From contig NC_090120.1 of the NCBI RefSeq assembly GCF_023973825.1, positions 1,578,501 to 1,642,500 on the forward strand: a stretch of 64,000 bases of DNA, in the 5' to 3' direction. This document shows, one piece after another, positions 1-11,091 of this stretch. The notes below the pieces were generated by a model. It did not search any database. It saw nothing but the letters and a program-made list of their open reading frames with translations, and was not told the origin of the DNA. This DNA is from Plasmodium brasilianum (lineage: Eukaryota; Apicomplexa; Aconoidasida; Haemosporida; Plasmodiidae). The position numbers were made by a program, and so were the translations under genes. The stretch's first letter is position 1. Each line of letters starts with the position of its first letter.

Positions 1-7
1 GAACAGG

Positions 8-719
8 ATGGGTGAAATATACAACAAAAGACACAAATACGTGAACAATGGTAAGAGGGAACGGAGCGTGTACCTAAGTGCGCTTGTACATATGTGCACT
101 TGCTCAATTACGTTACGGTGTATATATGTACTTTGTAATTATGTATCCGCACTGTTTTGTTTGTTTATAATTTTGCTCATGTAGCGTTATGTATGTACGC
201 TGGCGTATCCGAACGCAGTACATAAGCGACAATGCATTCATGTTATTCGAAACAAAGGATCATATAATTTTTCTTTTCCTCATATTTCTAGGCGTGTTGA
301 TATATGAGTGGGAGCAGAGCATTGACGAAATAAACATTTACATTAATATGAATGCTAAAATTGTAGATAAAAAAGATTTAGACATTGACATAAAAAGCAA
401 AAGAATACGAATTGGACTGAAGAATACAGAAAGTTTTTTAGAAGGAGAATTATGTAGTATTATTGATGAAGATTGTTCCTACTGGTTTATTGAAGATAAT
501 AATTTGCATATTTTATTAACCAAAGTAAAAAAGGCAGAAATATGGAATAGTGTTTTTAAAGGCCATAAAAATTTAAATGCTATTGACGAAGATAATACGA
601 AAAAGCAAATACTCTTAGAAAGATTTCAACAGGAGCATCCCAATTTCGACTTTTCTTCTGCTGCTTTTAATGGCCAGGTACCCGACGCCCGTACCTTTAT
701 GGGCGGTGTTAAGTATTAG
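8..719 (+). CDS. CS-domain protein, NUDCD2-like (NudC family)
   Basis: Two exons, 8..50 and 292..719, give 156 aa. The donor GTAAGA at 51 and the acceptor TTTCTAG ending at 291 join in phase: exon 1 leaves one base that completes a Gly codon. A CS (p23-like) beta-sandwich spans about residues 18-105, starting at YEWEQSIDEI. The C-terminal motif LERFQQEHPNFDFSSA (about 123-138) closely matches the NUDCD2 signature LERFQKENPGFDFSGA, and human NUDCD2 has nearly the same length. Family members are Hsp90-associated co-chaperones linked to dynein/LIS1 stability; this role is inferred from homology. The ATG at 8 is close to the window edge, but the length match supports it. The open frame from 189 through the intron is a shadow. 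Confidence 0.8.
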
Positions 720-1221
720 TTGAAAGGCGGCACAAAAAAGAAGAAAAAAAAAAAATAAATCAAAACATGTTAAGAAAATTTAGCACGTGTTAAAAAAAAT
801 TTAAGGTTGAGGGATAGATGTCGAGAGAAAAGTATAAGGGCAAGGGGCTGAAATAAATACCTCCATACCCCTATCATAGTTGTTAACATAATCCTTTGTA
901 GGGAATTATGTATTTTTTAGAAATGCCATTTTTATAAGCTATTTAAACTTTAAAAAAAAAAAAAAAAAAAAAAAATTTTTAATTTAAATTTAAATGACCA
1001 TATGAATGAATTAAAATTTTCAAAAGCGGGAGAAGCACATATGGAACACGGCTCTATTTGCTTTTGCATATTCATGGTACATGTGTATATTTGTTTGTGT
1101 GTATACGGATGGACGGTTATTTGCATATGTATATGTGTTCACATAATTGCGTGTACTTATTGAAACGAATGGAAGCGCACCGTTTATCACGACATTTTTT
1201 TTTCGTTTCATTAATTTTGCA

Positions 1222-1253
<32 letters not shown>

Positions 1254-1283
1254 AATACAACCTTTTTTGTCGTTTTTTCGAGT

Positions 1284-1320
<37 letters not shown>

Positions 1321-1451
1321 CTTTTAAAAATGTACATATGTGCAAATGCAAAAGCGCATAAATGTGGGTATGTATTTGTATATATTGACTTCTTTCACTT
1401 TAACTGCGTCATCTACTTACGTGTTTTCATTTTTCCTACGAGGGAGGGAAT
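720..1451. other. Spacer between convergent genes
   Basis: This is the 3' flank of the NUDCD2-like gene (+) and of the CX9C gene (-). It holds long homopolymers (A run near 952-975, A run near 1232-1250, T run near 1288-1318) and no supportable gene. Short open frames here are driven by the homopolymers. Confidence 0.6.
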
Positions 1452-2024
1452 TCACCTTTCGCCCTCAAGCATATCAAGCAACGCACTTCTTCTTTCGAAA
1501 AGAGCCTTTGCAGTCGTGTCTTCTGTGGTCTGTTTAATAATTGAATTTTTAATATTGTTGGCTTGTTGTAATTTTAAGGCTTTTCTACAATTGTTAAAAT
1601 TTATAAAGCTATGAATACATTTGTGCTCTCGGTCTAACTGATTTAATTTATAATTATTTTTTAAGCAACGAAAGTAAATGGATCCAACTAATCTGCATGG
1701 GTTATCAACAGTTGTACTTGCATTCCATAAGTTGCAATATTTATCAGCTTTGTATTCCTTAGCATCTATACTTAATGTATCTTCAACCTCTGGTTTTCCA
1801 TTCACCATATCATACCATAACATTTTATCTTTTAAGTCCATACTTTTATTTATGGACAAACCTACAAAATTATAGTTATCAAAAAGTTGTTTTAAAGAAT
1901 AATTTAATTCCATATTAAGTCTTCTTTTGATGAACCAGTTTTTCAATTCCTTTTCAATCGAGTTTATTTCACTCTTTAACTTAAAGTCCGCATTATTTTC
2001 AACCCCTTCTATGCTTGTACTCAT
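1452..2024 (-). CDS. Twin-CX9C (CHCH-type) protein, probably mitochondrial
   Basis: Single-exon prediction of 190 aa. I chose the ATG at 2024 because the open frame further upstream (to 2102) starts only at a GTG. The cysteines form C110-X9-C120-X15-C136-X9-C146, the helix-loop-helix twin-CX9C pattern of proteins oxidised by the Mia40/Erv pathway in the mitochondrial intermembrane space. Two more cysteines (97 and 110) bracket a 12-residue loop just before it. The N-terminal 60 residues are charged and helical and show no obvious transit peptide, which fits IMS import driven by the CX9C motif. The family includes respiratory-complex subunits and assembly factors; I cannot say which. A missed short 5' exon is possible. 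The name rests on spacing alone, without sequence similarity to a named protein. Confidence 0.65.
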   Translation of the reverse strand: MSTSIEGVENNADFKLKSEINSIEKELKNWFIKRRLNMELNYSLKQLFDNYNFVGLSINKSMDLKDKMLWYDMVNGKPEVEDTLSIDAKEYKADKYCNLWNASTTVDNPCRLVGSIYFRCLKNNYKLNQLDREHKCIHSFINFNNCRKALKLQQANNIKNSIIKQTTEDTTAKALFERRSALLDMLEGER

Positions 2025-2910
2025 CTTTTCACGTGTGCATATGAGTTGTTGTTTTTTGTGCCAATGTACCTTCTCGTAAATTTTTCCTCGGCAAATGAAC
2101 ACGGATTATTAGTGCGTAGCAGTTGGTACACCTATGTTCATACACGGATGTGAACACTCACACATGCATGTAATTGCTCATGTGCCCTTATATATACCCA
2201 CGTACATACAATGGGAATAAGTTTTTCCTTAATATATTATATATATCTCTGCTTAATATGTGCCTTGAATGATGTTTAATATTTCCATTTAATATATTAA
2301 AAAATTATTTTGTCCTATTCTGGGAGTATTTTTTTTTTTTTTTTTTTTCAAAAAATATATTTCCTATTTACCTGAACGTTCATGTTTGTAGAACATTCAC
2401 ACGATTTCATTGGAATATACTTTTTTGTTTCACCTTATTTTGTTATGCCTTATTTTGTTTTACCATATTTTGTTTTATATCACTATATTTAGTCATACTT
2501 TATTTAATTTGTTTTTTTTGTTTAATATATATAGACTTGCTAAAATGGGCCGGCGCTCGCGTATATGCGGCTTAATTTATTTTCTCTTTACAAAATGCGT
2601 TTGAAGTTCGGAAAACTAGCAAAATATATTACCAAATATATATATATAAATATATACATATAAATGTATTATGTATAAATATGCATAATATTCATAATAT
2701 GAGTAATAAGTATTATATGTATAATATAATACATTAAGTACATTATGTATAATATATATGCTGCACCCATATGTACTTGCGTCCTTTTTTTTTTATTTTT
2801 TCTCCCTTGAAATGGTCAAATTACTTTCATTTTTGTACCATCCTCAATTTCAATCCGACGTTGAAATTTAATCTCTTATGAAGTAGTAAAAATGTAACAA
2901 AAAAAAAAAA

Positions 2911-3050
2911 AATTGTTCATAAAATTGTTCACAAAATTGTTCTCAATATTGTTCATAAAATTGTTCTCAAAATTGTTCATAAAATTGTTCTCAAAATTGT
3001 TCATAAAATTGTTCATAAAATTGTTCTCAAAATTGTTCATAAAATTGTTC
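2911..3050 (+). repeat. 12-bp minisatellite
   Basis: About eleven tandem copies of a unit like AAAATTGTTCAT, with CAT/CTC variants at the end. It gives an open frame of Ile-Lys-Leu-Phe repeats that I do not consider a gene. Confidence 0.8.
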
Positions 3051-3250
3051 TGGCTATATCGAACAAGTGTGTTATTGTATCTTGTAAAAATGTTTCGAAT
3101 CTTTTTATCTTTTTTTTTCGACTTTTTTGAATGGTTCTACGGCTGTTTTATAAACACAGGTGAAAAAATAAAAAATAAATAAATAAATGAATGAACAAAC
3201 GAATTAAAAAATAAATAAATCAACGAATATATAAATAAACGCAAAAAAGA

Positions 3251-3462
3251 ATGAATAAACGAGCAAACGAACGAATGAATAAGCGAGCAAACGAACGAAT
3301 GAATAAGCGAGCTAACGAACGAATGAATAAGCGAGCAAACGAACGAATGAATAAGCGAGCTAACGAACGAATGAATAAGCGAGCAAACGAACGAATGAAT
3401 AAGCGAGCAAACGAACGAATGAATAAGCGAGCAAACGAACGAATGAATAAGCGAGCAAGTAA
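3251..3462 (+). repeat. 24-bp minisatellite
   Basis: About nine tandem copies of a 24-bp unit beginning ATGAATAAGCGAGCAAACGA, with occasional A/T change. Because the period is a multiple of three and the unit contains ATG, it creates a 123-codon open frame of MNKRANER repeats followed by about 50 non-repetitive codons. No splice sites, domain or downstream gene support coding. Confidence 0.8.
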
Positions 3463-4725
3463 ACGCCGCTTAAGCGCATTCAGAATATATGCTTTAAAAA
3501 ACGTAAAAGGAAATTTTTATTTTCCGATCCTTAATTATTTGCAATTTAAGAATGAAAGAGATACGGGCAAGTCACTACAAATTAGAACATGTATATTGTC
3601 AAAAAAAAAAAAAATATACTGAAATTTTTGTTCAGGTACCATTTTATATATGTTCTTTTTCTTTTTCTATTTCTTTTTTTTTTTAAAAAAAGAACTATGT
3701 AGAATAAAGATAATAATGCTTTTATAATAACATTTGTATGATTTTTCTTCTTTGAATAGAAGAGAGTGGAATTGTCAAATGAGAAATGTAAATCCCTGTA
3801 GTTTAAGGGAAAAAGCATACAAGTGTGGGAATAAGTGTTTTATGTAATTATATATGTGTGTATTGGATGTCTATATATGTGTTTACTGGATGTCTATATA
3901 TGTGTGTACTGGATGTCTATATATGTGCGTATATTGCATGTTTGTATGTGTGCTCAGACAGCACCCCTCTGCGCAGGAAATTACAACAAAATTTGGCCCA
4001 CTTTTTTTCTTTTTTTCTGAACATGAAATATATTACAAGGACAAACTAGTAAATTACTACGCTCGAAAAAAAAAAAAAAATGGAGGTAGTATACTTTGTA
4101 ACATTCTTATCATTATATATGATTTCTACCATTTTTTGAGCTTAGCTTGGTATTTTATTTAGTCTTTATGTATATATAAGGAAGATTTCTTTTTTTCATT
4201 CTTTCATTCTTTCATTCTTTCATTCTTTCATTCCTTTCGTCTTTCCTCCTTTCTTTTATTTTTTTTTCTTTTTTGAAGTTCACGGAGTTATGTTTTAAAA
4301 AAAAAAAAAAAAAAAAAAATCGAAAATCAAATTGCTCTTCCGAGGATGTGTAATGTTTTACTAGATGATATGTACATACACTATGTTTTCCTAAAAAACG
4401 AAAGAAATAAAACACCTTGTTATATCTATAACTCCCTTTTTCTAATATCATGGAAGTCATATATTAGCATAAACGAAATGAGCTAGGTGGAGGTGTCTAT
4501 CACATATGAGCACGTAAATACCTTGGGAGGATACGTAAATAAACATCCATATGTAAACAATGCTAGGGGCATACATTGCTATGTGTATACATTGCTACGT
4601 GCATACGCTAATACGAACACACATTGCTATGTGCATACATTGCTACATGTAGACATTTCTACATGCACACACACACATACTTACATGAATATACACATAA
4701 TACAATGTAATACTGTTTTTTAGCC

Positions 4726-4760
<35 letters not shown>

Positions 4761-4863
4761 GGAATATAGAAATGCAGTCATGCAGTAACGTAGTGAAGTA
4801 CTAAAGTAGCAATGAAGTATCGTAATGATATAGTAACCTAGTAACATCGCAAATATAGGAATA

Positions 4864-4866
4864 TGG

Positions 4867-4917
<51 letters not shown>
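4864..4917 (+). repeat. TA/CA microsatellite
   Basis: An uninterrupted (TA)n tract followed directly by a (CA)n tract, then an A run. The CA part has Z-DNA-forming potential. Confidence 0.85.
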
Positions 4918-4921
<4 letters not shown>

Positions 4922-7515
4922 AAAAAAAAGAAAACGTATGATACACATAAATACAAAAGAACATTTTTTTTTTTTTTTTCTTATTTATTTTTTATTTTAT
5001 TATTTTTTTTTTAATTTCCAAATTATTTTTGTAAACTTTTTTTTTTAAATCTTCATAAATCTTATACAGAGAAGAAAAAGATAAATAAAAGTCTTATATA
5101 CCATATCAGCGTCTTATTAAATTTATATTTAAAATGTTTAAGAGAATTTAACTTTTATTTTATTTTTAACTTTACACATTATATATATCAAGAAATATAA
5201 TTACCTTTTTTTTTTTTTTTTTTTTCATTCTTTTCCTTTTTCATAAAAAGTAACAATCGCTTTTACATTTGATATTGTATTTCGAAATTGTAGTAAAACA
5301 GCGTATTGTCGTTTTGCTTTTTCAAGCTGTTCTCATTTGTGATATTTTCCAATTTTTCAATTTCATACGTTATGGTATCTTCATTTATTTTATGATATTT
5401 TATTATACTTTATTATATTTTGTTGTTTATTTTAGTTTAGTTATTTTTTTTTTTTAAACATAATGTACATTATTTTTTATTAGAATAAGCCACAAGAGTA
5501 CTTTAATTTTAATTTTATTCTTTCATTTTAAAGAGTAAACATATAGAGAGTGTATGCTTGTGTGAGTGAACACTTCATTGTACAGCTTAAAAGAAGCAGA
5601 TAATCAACTCGTTTTTTGATGAAAATAGGAGGCGAATACGTGTATATATGTATCATACACACGCATAGCCGATTAGACATTCTGTTGTATTTCCGTATAT
5701 TGCATTAAAAACACGTATATAGACAATACATATATGCACACTTTTACATATATACATGTGGGAGTACATTACTTTAAAAAATTGCATTTTTATTTCGTAC
5801 ATATTTATGTTAGCATACCATCCAGTATGATGTAACTAGACGGGTATTCATAATTTTTTAATTATGTATACATTCACATAGACGTATTCGAAATATATAT
5901 ATATACATATACATATATGTATGGGTACACATTTTAAACGTCGAATTTAAGCTAGCGCAACAGTCGTTTTGCTACTCTTCTAACGGTAGTACGAGCTGAC
6001 GTGTTCACGTATTTTATTTGTAAAGTCTTTAGTTCTTTTTTTTAAGCACCTTGTAAATTTTTCATACTTCGCTAATGTACATGCATATATATGTGTGAAT
6101 ATATGAATATGTAAACATTTTCGTTATATTTTTTATTTAATAACATAGACACTTCTGTTTATGAATGTAATCAAACGTCCATACATGCTAATGTAGTTGC
6201 ACCTTACGTTATATATACAAGTGCACACATATACATGCATATTTACGTACATACATACATACATACATACATACGTACAATCATCTGTGTATATATATTA
6301 TAATGTACTTTCCTAGGCATATGTTTGCATACCTAGGTAACTAACACGCAAACAAATGAGAAGGGGCAAAAAATAATCTCTTTTTTTTTCTTTTTTTTTT
6401 TTTTTTATTCTTTTCCCCCCTTCCCATTTATGTCTATATTATGTTTCTTAAATCTTTTCATTTTTTTTTTTTTTTTCTCTTCTATTTTTTAAAAATTTTT
6501 ACAAGGCATGTATGAATAGCGCTCACTTATTCATACATAGAAATGCAATTAAATAGTACTAGCCTTATTTATAAACATTTTTCAATGCATATTTTAAATA
6601 TTTTTAAATGTGCTTATTAATACACTTCACTACCCAACCAACCGGAAATGTTAGATGTTGCACACTTGTTACATTAGTAATACAAAGAAAAGAAAAAAAG
6701 AGAGAAAAAATATATATATACATATATACATACACATATACACACATATATACATACATAGACGGAAAGACATATATTATATACCAAAATACCATATATG
6801 ATTGCACAGTTTGCACATTTTAAAGTTTTAAAGTAGAGGAAAGTGTGTATTTTTTTTTTACTGATCTAGTCGTTGGTATTTACTTTTTTAAATGTTGCTA
6901 GGAGATAAATACAGATATATATATTTACACATGCACACACGAATACTCTTAAACCTACGTAAGACGATCCATATATTCACATGTATATATATACATATAT
7001 ATATATATATATTCTTATGCTTATATATATATGTGTGTCTCTCGATACCATCCCACTCACAACCCTCTTTATATTTTTTACTGTTACATATAATTATGAA
7101 AAATTTATGTGTTTATCAAAAAATTATGAACAGTTTTTTGTAATTTTTTATAATTACAACTAGGCACATTTTCATAAATAGATTTACATGTTTACAAATT
7201 TTTTACGCAGTTTTATTTTTATTTTATCAGATCAATTTTACTTCTTATTACAGAAATCTTTTTTTCTTTTCATTTTTTAATAAAGCAGTATAGTACAAAA
7301 AAATAAAATAAGATAAAATAAAATAAAGTAGAATAAAATAAAAACATAATAGTAATTATTATAATAAATATGATAAAAATAATAAAAAAAATGAGTAGTG
7401 AATGTGTGAATGTATAGCACTATAAATGTATGTAAAACGAACATACACAATACAAATAATTCATTTTTTTTTTTTTTTTTTTTACGTATATAGAGCAACT
7501 ACTTTTTTAGATGAA

Positions 7516-7560
<45 letters not shown>

Positions 7561-7739
7561 AGTAACGACTAATTCTTAGGCGGCAATACCCCATTTTTGC
7601 ATAGCAGTACATTAAACAATACCCTTTTGTTATATTCAGTGAGATCTTTTTTTTTTTGTTCTCTTTCCTTAACATTGTTTGTTTTGTATGTTTTTATATG
7701 CATACGTACGTAAGTACATAAATGTGCAGAAGTACATAT

Positions 7740-7780
<41 letters not shown>

Positions 7781-9317
7781 TAAATACATACGTACGTACA
7801 TATATATGTATATAGATATACACAACTATAAAAAGTTACATGTACATGTGCAGGTGTATATGTACACAAATTTGTGAAGATAGAGGGGCGAGAATTAATA
7901 TTATTAGATCAATGCATAATTAAGAGAGTAAACTAGTAGTACTACATTGTTAGCACATTCATAAACTTATTTAAACGCACTGGTCAAGTATATACATACA
8001 TGTAATTTATATAATATATATACGTAAGTATAATTCATATAATATATGTGCATATATAAGTATATATTTGAATGTACATATGTATGTGTGTCCATGCCCT
8101 TACGTGGTTAAGCATAAAGGAGTTATTAAACAGAATTAAAATTTTTTTTTTGTGCCATTTCTTGCACGTTGAGAAACATTTATACGGATACACAATATAT
8201 GTTCATATATATATATATATGTATATGTATATATATATTATATGTGTAGTAACATTTTCACATGGGTACTTTGTTTTTTTAATATACTCCTTTATACCAG
8301 TTTCATATATGCGCAAAAATTTTGTTACAGTTACGTAAAAAATATCAGTATATAATTGTAATACGTATGTGTGTGTGTGTGTGTGTGTAGGTAGGTAGGT
8401 GGTTCTTTTTTTTTCTTTCGATTTTTTATTTTCACAAATAGCCATCATTTATTGATTTTCATTTACAGTTAGTATAGGTTATACCATATAGCATCATATA
8501 CGCATGTAATAATTTATTTATATATACATACATTATTACATGTTCATGCGTATATATATGCATAAGTATACGCGCATACACACGTACACTCACAGTTACA
8601 CATAAATACACATGCATACACATCCATTCGCGCAAATACATAATGTTCCTATAGAAAAGAGTAATTTAATTTTTTTTAAGAATTAAAATTTTTTTTTAAA
8701 AATATTTATTAGTTTTTCGGTGATTTTAAATTAACCGTATTTTATTTTTTATAAGTAGTAAGCATTTTTTTATTTTATTTCATATTATTTCACTTTAATT
8801 TTTAATTTCCTTATTTGAACAACTACCTCAGCAGTAAACACGGAGGACTTGCACGTGAACAAATACACATACACCCATGCGAACGTTTAATCATGCATAC
8901 TTGGACATATATATATATATACATTTAATACTATGTTTATACATAGTATACGTACATATACATATTCATTGTTGCATAACGTGTTGTTAAATTTAAAAAA
9001 AGAAAAAAAAAAAAAAAAGAGATACACATGCATTAAATTATTCTTATAATAGCTTATTGCTAATGTTTATTATTACTTCATTTTCATCTTATTATTGTAG
9101 CTTATTTTATTATTTTTTTATTTTAATGTTTAACCTGTTACAGTTATTATGCAACTCATTACAATTTATCATGCTCAAGGTTATGTATAATGCATACTAA
9201 TATATAAAAGTTGCACGACTTATTATATATAATTTCTTTTATTTTAAATTTTACATTATTCCTATGTTTTTTGTAGTTACATTTGTTTTTTGAAGATTGA
9301 AGTTCTGTATATGTAAG

Positions 9318-9575
9318 CAAGTATATATATAAGCGTGTATGTATGTATGTAAGCTTGTATGTATATATGCGTGTATGTATGTAAGCTTGTATGTATGTAT
9401 GCGTGTATGTATGAAAGCTTGTATGTATGTATGCGTGTATGTATGTAAGCTTGCATGTATGTATGCGTGTATGTATGTAAGCTTGTATGTATGTATGCGT
9501 GTATGTATGTAAGCTTGTATGTATGTATGCGTGTATGTATGTAAGCTTGTATGTATGTATGCATGTATGTATGTA
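9318..9575 (+). repeat. 32-bp minisatellite carrying AAGCTT
   Basis: About seven copies of a unit combining TATG/CGTG tetranucleotides with one AAGCTTG per unit, spaced about 32 bp. Both strands stay open in the reading frame, producing apparent proteins of His-Thr-Tyr repeats on -, which I reject as genes. Confidence 0.75.
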
Positions 9576-10680
9576 TATATATGCATATATATATATAAAA
9601 TATACGTACGCATGTACATAATATTATATACACAGTGTATACACATATATATATATAATACGAATACATCGATTCGCGCATTTTTCAATTTATAAACATG
9701 TCTGTTGTTAGTGTTAGTAGCATTTTTTGTTACACTAAAAAATTATAAATACGATTGTGTACATTTTATTTCAAAAAAAAAAAAAAATAATAATAAATAA
9801 TATAAAAAAAATAAAGAGGCAGAATAAAAGGGGTGGAAAGAAAAAAAAATAATGAGAAAGAAAAAACACAAAGCGAAATAAGGCAAAGCAAGGCAAAAGA
9901 AGCTAATGAAAAAATCAAAAAACAGAAAAAAAAAACAAGTATTCTAAATAAACAGTATACTGAAAAAAAAAAAAAAAATAGTTGTACAAGTATATTTTCA
10001 CCTATTTGCCTTATTTAAAGTATTTTAAGAGTAAAAGCACTTGTATCAACGATTTTATTCATTTATTCATTTTAATGTATGAACGTGTGTTTGTACGAAA
10101 TAACGTATGTATAAATGTGTTTCTCTCGTTTTATTTTATTTTATTTTTTTATTCTTTTAAATTATGCCTAACGTTTTTAATAAATTACAACAGAACGTTT
10201 ATATTCATTTTATTATTTTCTAATCTTGCTTGTTTTTCATTTACCAATAAGCATTACGATCTTTTATTTATCTCTTTTATTTGCCTCGTTCATTTGCTAC
10301 TTTTATTTGCCTCGTTCATTTGCTACTTTTATTTGCCTCGTTCATTTGCCTCATTTATTTGCTTCGTTTATTTACGACTTTTACGTATCCCTGTTATGTA
10401 CACTTATTATTTACCACTTTTATATACCCCTTTTCTTTTACCATTTTTCCATTTTTAATTTTTTTTTTTTTGATAAAAATAGTATGTTTAATTTGTATTA
10501 TACTATTCCCTTTTTTTCTGTTCAACTTTTTCATATTTACACACTGTAATTTTAATTTTTTGAAATGATATTTTTGAACCTTTATTTTTAATGTCTTTTA
10601 AATACATACATATATATATATATATAATATATATAATATATATATATAATATATCTGCTTTAAGTATTTGCGTAGATTAT

Positions 10681-10711
<31 letters not shown>

Positions 10712-11091
10712 CATTCATATTTGTGTGTGTATTTTTTTTGGAATAATATTTAAACGTGTTAATTTTATGAATCAGCAATAAGTATACGCTAATATTTGTA
10801 TACACACAAACGCGTAAATATATATACATATAAGCACATATACGTATATATACCCACCCACATACATATACTTATACGCATATATATACCTACACACACT
10901 CATATATACGTGATATGTATATGTGTGCACATTACCTTTGTGAGGGCAAGAGAGAACCTTACGGATAAGAAGCGACATTAAGATATTTGTAATTCGTTCG
11001 TCGCATATCTTTTTGGGCATACTCAAGTGTTGTAAGAAAAAATGTAAGTCTAAAAACAAAACCTTTTAAATGATCATTATATTAGTGAAAC

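Larger units (their letters stand above)
2025..11091. other. Long intergenic region, no convincing gene
   Basis: About 9 kb upstream of the zinc-finger gene and of the CX9C gene. It consists of TA, CA and TATG microsatellites, A and T runs, and several minisatellites listed separately. All open frames here are composed of these repeats (Ile-Tyr, His-Thr or Lys-Arg patterns) and lack splice-supported extensions. The region probably holds 5' UTRs and promoters of the divergent flanking genes. Two less AT-rich patches (near 2541-2610 and 5935-6020) are the only places with non-repetitive sequence worth testing for non-coding RNA. Confidence 0.55.

Noticed and set aside
3251..3622. 123-codon + frame of MNKRANER repeats
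   Set aside because: Made by a 24-bp minisatellite containing ATG; no splice sites, domain or conserved flank.
9251..9688. Two overlapping - frames of 134-145 codons (His-Thr-Tyr repeats)
   Set aside because: Pure product of TATG/CGTG repeats, open in several frames at once.
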